Assembly: GCA_947474875.1 (NCBI GenBank)
Contig: CANJKY010000191.1
Coordinates: 1 to 6,947 of the forward strand
DNA length: 6,947 nucleotides
DNA from: Gemmataceae bacterium
Lineage (GTDB): Bacteria; Planctomycetota; Planctomycetia; Gemmatales; Gemmataceae
Direction: 5' to 3'
In this document: positions 1-6,291 of the stretch, in pieces
Layout: each line of letters starts with the position of its first letter
Numbering within the stretch: position 1 is the first letter of the stretch
Position numbers and translations under genes: made by a program
The notes under the pieces: generated by a model
Told to the model about the DNA's origin: nothing
Databases searched by the model: none
Seen by the model: the letters and a program-made list of their open reading frames with translations, nothing else

Positions 1-136
1 GCCGCAGCCCGCCTTCGGACACGTCGAACAGCACCGCCCCGATGTCCGGGCCCAGCCCGTGCGAACCGACCCGGCACTCGGCCCGCACGCTCCGGTTGGC
101 CGCCTGTCGCGGGTGCCGCCGCCGCTCGGTCGTCAT
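1..136 (-). CDS. PilZ-domain protein, N-terminal 45 residues (cut by window edge)
   Basis: The first 45 codons are visible, reading from ATG at 136-134; the rest lies beyond base 1. PilZ domains bind cyclic di-GMP in the cytoplasm and relay it to a partner. Both hallmark motifs are present: RxxxR at R6-R10 (within ERRRHPR) and DxSxxG at D38-S40-G43 (within FDVSEGGLR). Their spacing of about 28 residues is normal for the family. The ATG overlaps the TGA of the upstream RND pump gene as ATGA, and a purine-rich ribosome site (GGAGG, 7 bases away) precedes it, so translational coupling is likely. Because the start sits at the N-terminus with PilZ motifs at once, this is probably a small stand-alone PilZ protein, though a longer multidomain protein cannot be excluded. 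A functional link to metal efflux is inferred only from the overlap. Confidence 0.78.
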   Translation of the reverse strand, partial: MTTERRRHPRQAANRSVRAECRVGSHGLGPDIGAVLFDVSEGGLR

Positions 137-3100
137 GCCCCTCCCTCCCGGGCGACTTGCAGCGGGACGGGGTGCGGCTCCTCGTCCAAGCCGTCTTCCG
201 CCTCGTCGGCTTTCGCCAGCCGGACCGCGTCCTTCCCGCTGAACCGCAGGAACAGGCCGGGGCGGATGAGGAACTCGCAAAACGTCGAGGTGACGAGCCC
301 GCCGAGGATGACGGTCGCCACCGGGTAGAGGATCTCCCGCCCCGGCTCCTGCCCGACGACCACCAGCGGGATGAGAGCGATGCCGGCGGTGAGCGCGGTC
401 ATGAGCACCGGCGAGAGCCGCTCCAGGCTGCCGCGCAGCACCATCTTCTCGTCGAACTGCTCCCCCTCGTGCCGCATCAGGTGCAGGTAGTGGGTGACGA
501 GCAGGATGCCGTTCCGGGCGGCGATGCCGCCGAGCGAGATGAACCCGACCAGGCTTGCCACCGTGAGCGTCTGCCCGGAGATGACGAGGGCAAGCACCCC
601 GCCGACGAACGCGGTCGGCACGGCGATCAGGATCTGCGCCACGATCCGACCGGACGGGAAGAGCATGTAGAGGACGAAGAACATGCCGACGACCGACACG
701 GCCGACAGGATGCCGATCAAGCGGGTGGCCGCCTGCTGGCTCTGGAACTGCCCGCCGTACTCGACGAAGTAGCCCTCCGGCATCGGCACGTCCGACTTCA
801 CCACCCGCTCGATGTCGCCCACCACGGACGCGAGGTCGCGGCCGAGCGCGTTACACCGGATGACGATCCGCCGCCGCACGTTGTCCCGCTTCACCTGGTT
901 CGCCCCGGCGTCCCCGCCGGTCGGCGGGGTGATGTCGGCCAGGTCCTTCAGCCGCACCTGCTCCCGACCGCCGGGCAGGTCGAGCCGCAGCTCGCCGACG
1001 TTCGCCACGTCCGCCCGGTACGGCTCTTCGAGCCGGACGAGCAGGTCGAACCGCCGCTGGCCCTCGACCACCTGGGAGACGACCTCCCCGTTGAGCGCCA
1101 CCTGGACGAAGTTGCCGACATACGCCCGGTCCACCCCGAAGTAGGCGAGTGCTTCCGGCTTCAGCTTGACGTGGACCTCGTCCACCTTCCGCATCGGCTC
1201 GACGGCGAGGGAGCTGACGCCTCGCACGCCCGCGATGGACCCCTTGATCTGGTTCGCCAGCTTCTCCAGCGTGTCCAGGTCATCGCCGTAGAGCTTGATG
1301 GCGATCTGCGCCGTGCTACCCGAGATCATGTGGCTGATGAGGTGGGCGAGCGGCTGCTCGACCTCCACGTCCACCCCCGGCACCTCCTCCTTCACCTCCT
1401 TCTGGAGCGAGGAGATGATCTCCTTGCGCGACTTCCCGCTCTCGGGGTTGATGACGACGAAGAACTCGTTCGCGTTTGGCGGCTCGGCGTGCTCGTCGAG
1501 TTCCGCCCGGCCGGTCCGGCGGAGGAAGGCGAGCACCTCGCCGTCCGGGTTTGTGGGCGTCTTCTGGAGCGACCGCAGCTTCGCGTCCACGAGCGCCGAC
1601 GCCTGGTTCGAGGCGTCGAGCGACGCCCCCGACGGCAGCGTGACGTTCACCTGGACGGTGCCCTCGTCGAACGCCGGCAGGAAGTCGGCCCCGATGGTGG
1701 TCAGCCGCCAGGCGCAGTAGCCGACCATCAGCCAGGTGCCGCACTGGATGAGCACCTGGTGGCGGATGCTGAACCGGATGAGGATCGCCCCGAGCCACTT
1801 CAGCACGCGCAGCAGCAGCCCGTCGCCGTGGTGCGCGGCGCTCTTTGACCGGCCGAGCAGGTAGAAGGACAGGACCGGGGTGACGCAGATGGACACGACC
1901 AGCGACGCCAGGATCGACACGATGTAGGCCACCCCGAGCGGGGCGAACAGCCGCCCCTCGATGCCGCTCAGGGCGAACAGCGGGAGGAACACCAGGATGA
2001 CCAGCGCGGTCCCGAAGACGATGGCCGACCGGATCTCGACGCTCGCCTCGTAGATCACCCGGAGCGTCGAGCGCGGGTGCGACGCCTGGCCGTTCTCGCC
2101 GAGCCTTCGGTAGATGTTCTCCACGTCCACGATGGCGTCATCGACCAGCTCGCCCATCGCCACCGCGATCCCGCCGAGCGTCATCACGTTGATCGACAGC
2201 TCCACCCCGGTGATCACGCCGACCAGCTTGAACACCAGCACGGTGAGCGCGAGCGAGAGGGGGATGGCGGTGAGCGAGATGAACGTGGTGCGCACGTTCA
2301 TCAGGAACAGGAACAGGATGATGAGGACCAGCACGGCCCCGACGACGAGCGCCTCGCCGACGTTGTAAACCCCGCGGTCGATGAAGTCGCGGGTCTGGTA
2401 CAGGTCCGTCTCGACCACCACGTCCGGCGGGAGCGACCCCTCGGCCTCCCGGAGCGCCTCTTTCACCGCGTCGGTCAGCGCCCGCGTGTCCACGTGCGGC
2501 TGCTTGGAGATGGTGAGGGCGACCGCCGGAAAGCCGTTAATGCTCGAGTCGCCCCGCTTGATCTGCGCCCCCTCGGCCACCCGGGCCACGTCCTTGAGCA
2601 GCACTGGCCGGCCGAGCGCCTTGCCCGGCTCGTGCTTGTCCGGCGGGCGGACGGTGATCAGGTTGAGGTCGGCGACCACCTGCTCCGGCTCCGGCCCGAG
2701 CCGGCCGATGACGCGGATGGGCGTTTCGGTCCCGCCGGCCACCGAGTAGCCGCCGGTGTGGTTCACGTTGTTCGCCCTAAGCGCCGACTCCACGTCCTGG
2801 AGGGTGACCCCGTACTCGGTGAGCTTCACCGGGTCCACCAGCACCTGGTACTGCTTGCGCCCGCCGCCCATCGTGATCACCTGGGCGATGCCGGTGATCT
2901 TGAGCAGCCGCGGCCGGACGACCCAGTCGGCTAGGGTGCGAAGCGAGAGCTGCCGCTGGGTCTCGGACGCGAAGACGACCTCGCGGGACTGCCCTCCGAC
3001 GGTCGCCCGGACGGCCTGGGAGCCGTCGGCCGCGGGCGGCTGCCAGACCACCCCGCTGACCGGGACCGCCTCCCAGCCCGCCGGGTTTCGCCGCTCGGTC

Positions 3101-3648
3101 GGCTTCCAGGCAAACAGCGCCGGCTCGCCGCCGGTCGCGGCCGTCACCCGTTCGGCGAAGTACGACGTGCCCGAAACGGCCGCCAGCTCCCCGCCCTTCG
3201 GGCCGGGCTGCCGCCGCATGCCGGCGATGACGATCTGGCCCATGATCGAGCTGATCGGGGCCATCTGCGGGCGGACCCCCTCGGGCAGGTCGCCGGAGAC
3301 GGTCGTCAGCCGCTCCTGCACCGTCTGCCGGGCCGTGCGGATGTCCACCGCCCAGCCGAACTCGACGTAGACGACCGACAGGCCGAACCCGGACTGGCTC
3401 CGCACGTCCTGCACCCCGGTCGCTCCGAGCAGGGCCGATTCGAGCGGGTAGGTGACGAGCGTCTCGACCTCCTCCGGGGCGAGGCCGGGGCACTCGGTCA
3501 TCACCACCACCCGCGGGCGGTCGAGGTCCGGGAACACGTCGATCGGCATGCGGGCGGCGAGGAACGTGCCGTACCCGAGTGCGACCAGGCACGCGACGAC
3601 CACGAGCGGGCGGTGGCGGAGGGAGAACTTGATGAGCGCATTCAGCAT
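133..3648 (-). CDS. Heavy-metal efflux RND permease, CusA/CzcA family (pump 2)
   Basis: This inner-membrane proton-driven pump is the engine of a tripartite metal exporter. It has 1171 residues, against about 1040-1065 for E. coli CusA or CzcA. The first membrane helix is at about 13-33. PxDVFPDLDRP (35-45), the helix 2-6 block (430-600) and the helix 8-12 block (975-1137) are typical, each membrane block following a large periplasmic porter loop. The helix 4 motif GELVDDAIVDVEN (499-511) carries the acidic residues expected for proton coupling. It resembles CusA/CzcA versions but matches neither classic Cu/Ag nor Zn/Co/Cd signature exactly, so the metal is open. HLISHM (769-774) falls roughly where CusA has its RIDMLS methionine segment. 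About 75-80 extra residues (near 147-228) split the region before LRTLADWVVRPRLL. The start ATG has GGAG 10 bases upstream and follows the adaptor gene by 21 bases. The stop TGA overlaps the PilZ start. Confidence 0.95.
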   Translation of the reverse strand: MLNALIKFSLRHRPLVVVACLVALGYGTFLAARMPIDVFPDLDRPRVVVMTECPGLAPEEVETLVTYPLESALLGATGVQDVRSQSGFGLSVVYVEFGWAVDIRTARQTVQERLTTVSGDLPEGVRPQMAPISSIMGQIVIAGMRRQPGPKGGELAAVSGTSYFAERVTAATGGEPALFAWKPTERRNPAGWEAVPVSGVVWQPPAADGSQAVRATVGGQSREVVFASETQRQLSLRTLADWVVRPRLLKITGIAQVITMGGGRKQYQVLVDPVKLTEYGVTLQDVESALRANNVNHTGGYSVAGGTETPIRVIGRLGPEPEQVVADLNLITVRPPDKHEPGKALGRPVLLKDVARVAEGAQIKRGDSSINGFPAVALTISKQPHVDTRALTDAVKEALREAEGSLPPDVVVETDLYQTRDFIDRGVYNVGEALVVGAVLVLIILFLFLMNVRTTFISLTAIPLSLALTVLVFKLVGVITGVELSINVMTLGGIAVAMGELVDDAIVDVENIYRRLGENGQASHPRSTLRVIYEASVEIRSAIVFGTALVILVFLPLFALSGIEGRLFAPLGVAYIVSILASLVVSICVTPVLSFYLLGRSKSAAHHGDGLLLRVLKWLGAILIRFSIRHQVLIQCGTWLMVGYCAWRLTTIGADFLPAFDEGTVQVNVTLPSGASLDASNQASALVDAKLRSLQKTPTNPDGEVLAFLRRTGRAELDEHAEPPNANEFFVVINPESGKSRKEIISSLQKEVKEEVPGVDVEVEQPLAHLISHMISGSTAQIAIKLYGDDLDTLEKLANQIKGSIAGVRGVSSLAVEPMRKVDEVHVKLKPEALAYFGVDRAYVGNFVQVALNGEVVSQVVEGQRRFDLLVRLEEPYRADVANVGELRLDLPGGREQVRLKDLADITPPTGGDAGANQVKRDNVRRRIVIRCNALGRDLASVVGDIERVVKSDVPMPEGYFVEYGGQFQSQQAATRLIGILSAVSVVGMFFVLYMLFPSGRIVAQILIAVPTAFVGGVLALVISGQTLTVASLVGFISLGGIAARNGILLVTHYLHLMRHEGEQFDEKMVLRGSLERLSPVLMTALTAGIALIPLVVVGQEPGREILYPVATVILGGLVTSTFCEFLIRPGLFLRFSGKDAVRLAKADEAEDGLDEEPHPVPLQVAREGGA
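137..149 (-). promoter_or_regulatory. Ribosome binding site of the PilZ gene inside the end of the pump gene
   Basis: Read on the minus strand this is GGGAGGGAGGGGC directly before the ATG. The GGAGG core at 148-144 lies 7 bases from the start. The purine run is itself the last codons of the upstream pump. A short inverted repeat (TCCCG at 167-163 with CGGGA at 150-146, loop of 12) could fold over the edge of this site, so ribosomes finishing the pump gene might open it. The folding idea is inference. Confidence 0.6.
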
Positions 3649-3669
3649 GGGACGGTGTCTCCGCTCGGG

Positions 3670-5160
3670 TTAGTCGTGGGAGTGGCCGGCGTGGGGGTCG
3701 CCGCCCCCGCCACCGGCCGCCTGGGCCTTGACGGCGCGGTTCAACGCGGCCGCCTGGTTCTTCACCACGAACTCGGCCTCGGTCACGCTGCCGTCGTTGG
3801 CGACCACCGCGTCCGCGCGGTCGGCGTAGAGCACCCGCACCGGTTTCCGGACGAACACGTCCCCGGTCTGGACGAACACGAACGCCTCCCCGCCCTCGCG
3901 GGTGACGGCCCCGGCCGGCAGGACGAACGGCAAGAGCTCGGTCTTCCCGTCCGGGGCGAGGGTGACGAGCTTCTCGACGGGCAGGCGGATCTGCACCCGC
4001 TGGCCCGGCCGGTACCGCCACACGAAGTGCGTCTTCCCGTCCCGCTCGAACGACTTCGGCTGGTTGTCCAGGGGCAGGTAGAAGGCGAACGTCCGCGTCC
4101 CCGGGTCCACCTGGTTGGACAGGTGGTGGATGGTCAGCGGCTCCTGCGGCGACCACGCCCCGGGCTTCTCGTCGGCGAACACGGTGCGGATCTGGGTCTT
4201 CTTCTCGGCCGCCTCGGCCAGCGCGTCTGCCTCGGACTTGAACGCCCGGCCCTCGACGAACAGCCGCTGGTGGTTGGCGAGCAGGCACAGCGTCTGGCCG
4301 GCCTGCACCTGCTCGCCCAGGTTCACCTTCAGCTCCTGCACCTCGAAGAGCAGCGGCGGCGGCGGGCTTTCCTTCCCGGCGTTTGCCAGGGACGGCACGG
4401 GGGCGAGTGCGGCGGCGGCTTGGGCGGGGACAGCCGGTGCGGCGGCACTTCGCACGGGAACGGTGGTGGTGGCGTCCCCCGGGGCGACGACCGTCACCTC
4501 AGTGATCGGGTCGCCCTTCTCGACCTGTCTCACCTGTTCGAGGGTGAGGCCGAAGACCTGGAGTTGGCGGCGGTAGCCGCCTAGTTGCGTGGCCAGCCGG
4601 TCCACCACGCTCTGCTGCTTGAGCAGCTCAGCCTCGGCCGTGGTGCCCTTCTTGACGAGGTTCGCGATCCGCTCCCGCTCCAGGGTGGCAAACTCAAGCT
4701 CCTTTGTCGTCTTCACCAGGTCCGTCTGGGCACTCTGGAGGAACTCGCTGGCGAGTTGGATGGTGAACAGCGGGTCGCCGGACTTGACCGTGGTGCCGGG
4801 TCTGGCCTTGATGGCGAGGATGACGCCGGCCACCTTCGAGGTGACACCCCGGTCGCTCTCGCCGGGCCGGTCTACCACCACGCCCGGGATGAGCAGGGTC
4901 CGCCAATACTCCTGCGGGGTGAGCGTGTCCACGTCCAGACCCAGGTTTTTCTGGGCCTGCGCGGACAACTTCACCCGGTCCACCGCCTTGGCCGCGTGCT
5001 CCTCGGCCTTGCCGCCCTCGGCGTGCTCGCCCTCGGGCTTGGCACCCTTGACCGGGAACACGTACGGCATCCACCGGTCCTGGGTGCGGTAGGCGGCAAA
5101 CCCGGCTGCCCCCACGACCGCCACCGTGACCAGTGGCGTGACGACGCGCTTGAGCCACAT
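3670..5160 (-). CDS. RND efflux periplasmic adaptor (HlyD/CusB-type membrane fusion protein)
   Basis: This 496-residue adaptor would link pump 2, encoded 21 bases downstream, to an outer-membrane channel not in the window. Residue numbers count from ATG 5160. There is an N-terminal membrane anchor (about 8-24), then a Glu/His/Lys linker (41-58). A half-lipoyl unit follows (about 104-138, VTSKVAGVILAIKARPGTTV), then a coiled-coil hairpin (about 140-211). The second half-lipoyl strand is broken by an Ala/Pro-rich stretch (about 231-269) before VNLGEQVQAGQTLCLLA. Beta-barrel and membrane-proximal domains occupy about 297-470. The protein ends in Gly-rich sequence and DPHAGHSHD, a possible metal-binding tail. 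I chose ATG 5160 because GAGG at 5170-5167 lies 6 bases upstream. The GTG at 5172 would add four residues but overlaps that ribosome site. The nearest kin are CusB/CzcB adaptors; the metal is unknown. Confidence 0.93.
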   Translation of the reverse strand: MWLKRVVTPLVTVAVVGAAGFAAYRTQDRWMPYVFPVKGAKPEGEHAEGGKAEEHAAKAVDRVKLSAQAQKNLGLDVDTLTPQEYWRTLLIPGVVVDRPGESDRGVTSKVAGVILAIKARPGTTVKSGDPLFTIQLASEFLQSAQTDLVKTTKELEFATLERERIANLVKKGTTAEAELLKQQSVVDRLATQLGGYRRQLQVFGLTLEQVRQVEKGDPITEVTVVAPGDATTTVPVRSAAAPAVPAQAAAALAPVPSLANAGKESPPPPLLFEVQELKVNLGEQVQAGQTLCLLANHQRLFVEGRAFKSEADALAEAAEKKTQIRTVFADEKPGAWSPQEPLTIHHLSNQVDPGTRTFAFYLPLDNQPKSFERDGKTHFVWRYRPGQRVQIRLPVEKLVTLAPDGKTELLPFVLPAGAVTREGGEAFVFVQTGDVFVRKPVRVLYADRADAVVANDGSVTEAEFVVKNQAAALNRAVKAQAAGGGGGDPHAGHSHD

Positions 5161-5281
5161 AAACGACCTCACTGGCGCGGCAGCGCCGGATCGCGAACCT
5201 GCGTGCGGTAAACGGGGATACGAAACGGCAGACGACCGGCGCAGGAAGACTGCGGGTCGGTGTGATTACCCCGAGTGGGGC
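5161..5281. other. 121-base gap between His/Cys-rich gene and adaptor gene
   Basis: Nothing here looks like a gene. In the transcribed direction a 4-base stem (CCCC-ACTC-GGGG, 5280-5269) follows the upstream stop, too weak to be a convincing terminator and without a T run. Just before the adaptor ribosome site lies a small inverted repeat, GGCGC-TGCC-GCGCC (5187-5174). I see no clear promoter, so the adaptor gene is probably read through from the promoter at 5803-5776. Confidence 0.4.
5167..5170 (-). promoter_or_regulatory. Ribosome binding site deciding the adaptor start
   Basis: GAGG on the minus strand, 6 bases before ATG 5160. The alternative GTG start at 5172 overlaps this motif, which argues for the ATG. 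Confidence 0.6.
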
Positions 5282-5752
5282 TTAATTCCGAAGGGTCAAC
5301 AGCGAGATGTAGAGGGGCGGCGCACCAAAGTGGCGGTACTCGTCGCGGTCGTGCCGAACGCGGACGGGGCCGGGTACGATCGCGTCAAACGGGACCGCGA
5401 TCGTCGCGGATTCGGCCGTGGGCAGGTCCGGGGCGGGCGAAACGGCGGCCACGACCGGGGACGGGTTTACGGCCGGACAGTGCTGGTCGTGCTGCTTGTC
5501 ACCCGGATCCGGGTGGTGGTGCCCGTCGAAGTGGTGATCGCAGGTGTGGGTGGTGAACGCCGCCACCAGGCGGTCGGCGGCCGATGCCGCCTTCGCCCGG
5601 CACTTCGAGCAGCCCGATTCGGAGGCGGGCGGGGGCGGAGCGTTGTCGGTCGAGGTCGGCTCCGGGACAGGAGCCGATGCCGCGCAGGTGCAAGCCCCGG
5701 CGGGGGAAGGCCCCGCCAGCATCAGCACCACGAGCAACAACCGGACCAGCAT
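5282..5752 (-). CDS. Small exported His/Cys-rich protein, possible periplasmic metal binder
   Basis: I do not recognise a named family. The 156-residue product begins with a clear export signal (MLVRLLLVVLMLAGPSPAGA) and probable cleavage before C21. The residues before C21 (A-G-A) fit a signal peptidase I site better than a strong lipobox, but a lipoprotein is possible. The mature part has a Pro/Ala-rich linker and a CSKC pair (C48, C51). A cluster at 69-92 holds eight His and two Cys (C71, C92) in 24 residues. The C-terminal third ends in GAPPLYISLLTLRN, which looks like a conserved tail. ATG 5752 is preceded by GAGG 10 bases away and by a sigma70-like promoter. It is the first gene of the unit that continues into the adaptor and pump 2, so a metal-sequestering or delivery role is plausible but inferred only from composition and place. 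Confidence 0.8.
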   Translation of the reverse strand: MLVRLLLVVLMLAGPSPAGACTCAASAPVPEPTSTDNAPPPPASESGCSKCRAKAASAADRLVAAFTTHTCDHHFDGHHHPDPGDKQHDQHCPAVNPSPVVAAVSPAPDLPTAESATIAVPFDAIVPGPVRVRHDRDEYRHFGAPPLYISLLTLRN

Positions 5753-5775
5753 GAGAACGCACCCTCGGCCAGAGT

Positions 5776-5803
5776 ATTATCGGCCGGCCGACTCCGCGGT
5801 CAA
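5776..5803 (-). promoter_or_regulatory. Sigma70-type promoter for the His/Cys-rich, adaptor and pump 2 unit
   Basis: On the minus strand TTGACC (5803-5798) and GATAAT (5781-5776) are separated by 16 bases. Each box matches the consensus at five of six positions. The expected start of transcription is near 5769, giving a leader of under 20 bases before ATG 5752. The spacer contains the palindrome CGGCCGGCCG (5790-5781), a possible protein-binding site. This AT-rich -10 box stands out against very GC-rich surroundings. No regulator gene is in the window. Confidence 0.6.
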
Positions 5804-5841
5804 TACGAACACGGTTTAACGGCGTGCCTTGGATCCGCAAA

Positions 5842-5874
5842 CGGGCGGAGCGGCGGTGTTGTCCGCTCCGCCCG
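5842..5874 (-). terminator. Hairpin terminator after the lipoprotein gene
   Basis: A perfect 12-base inverted repeat (CGGGCGGAGCGG at 5853-5842 paired with 5874-5863) encloses a 9-base loop. On the transcribed strand it begins 6 bases after the lipoprotein stop codon and is followed by TTTG. The stem is very stable but the T run is short, so termination may be partial or factor-aided. It separates the pump 1-lipoprotein unit from the promoter of the next unit. Confidence 0.65.
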
Positions 5875-5880
5875 CCCGGG

Positions 5881-6279
5881 TCACTTCTTCTCCGACTTCT
5901 CATCCCCCTCGATGGGCGGCGGCTCCTTGCCGAACTTCGCCTTGTACTCGGCGGCGTATTTCTCCCGCAGGCCAGGGTTGCACTTGAAACAGCTCGACTT
6001 CACTCGCTCGTGCTCGCACCAGTTGCCTTTCGCCTTCTCCGCCGTCCGGTACTTCTTGCTGCACAGGTCGCACACCTCCTCCGGCAGGCCGTGTTCGTCG
6101 CACCACCAGCCGCCGTGGTCGCCCGCCGGCTCCGCCTTGTCGCCACCTTTAGCGACCGTCTTGTCCGAACCCTTTGCGTCCCCCGTCGTCGTGGAGGACT
6201 GGCCGCACCCGGCCGCGAGGACGGTAAACGTGGCAAGCAGGGCGAGCGCGGGGCTACCTCGCAAGAAGAATCGCCTCAC
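5881..6279 (-). CDS. Small Cys/His-rich lipoprotein with two WC..H..C..C motifs
   Basis: This 132-residue protein has a lipoprotein signal (MRRFFLRGSPALALLATFTV, then LAAGC) with lipidated Cys at residue 25. A Ser/Thr/Gly/Lys/Asp linker follows. Two related motifs come next: C60-x2-H63-x6-C70-x2-C73 (WWCDEHGLPEEVCDLC) and C88-x-H90-x6-C97-x2-C100 (NWCEHERVKSSCFKCN). A charged C-terminus (YAAEYKAKFGKEPPP) ends it. Similar WC..HG.PE..C..C segments occur, to my knowledge, in the N-terminal parts of some heavy-metal RND adaptors, so this looks like that module as a separate membrane-anchored protein. I chose GTG 6279 because AAGGAG at 6291-6286 lies 6 bases before it; a GTG at 6294 would overlap the pump 1 stop but adds only MKETT and lacks this spacing. 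A metal-binding or metal-chaperone role beside the pumps is inferred. Confidence 0.85.
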   Translation of the reverse strand: MRRFFLRGSPALALLATFTVLAAGCGQSSTTTGDAKGSDKTVAKGGDKAEPAGDHGGWWCDEHGLPEEVCDLCSKKYRTAEKAKGNWCEHERVKSSCFKCNPGLREKYAAEYKAKFGKEPPPIEGDEKSEKK

Positions 6280-6285
6280 TGTCGT

Positions 6286-6291
6286 CTCCTT
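6286..6291 (-). promoter_or_regulatory. Strong ribosome binding site deciding the lipoprotein start
   Basis: AAGGAG on the minus strand begins at the last base of the pump 1 stop codon and sits 6 bases before GTG 6279. This supports the shorter start and close translational linkage with pump 1. Confidence 0.65.

Noticed and set aside
157..1848. 563-residue plus-strand open frame
   Set aside because: It lies wholly opposite the pump 2 gene and its product is dominated by Arg, Asp, His, Leu and Val in patterns typical of GC-rich antisense frames, with no recognisable domain.
2777..4288. 503-residue minus-strand frame crossing the adaptor-pump junction
   Set aside because: It is a different reading frame of the same strand with an Arg/Gly/Pro-rich product, overlapping two well-supported genes.
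5160..5172. GTG 5172 as the adaptor start
   Set aside because: It overlaps the GAGG that is ideally spaced for ATG 5160, and no comparable ribosome site precedes it.
5269..5280. Possible terminator after the His/Cys-rich gene
   Set aside because: The stem is only four base pairs and has no T run, so it is more likely chance in GC-rich sequence.
5776..5803. MerR-type operator between the promoter boxes
   Set aside because: MerR-regulated promoters usually have a long 19-20 base spacer; this one has 16 and only a generic GC palindrome.
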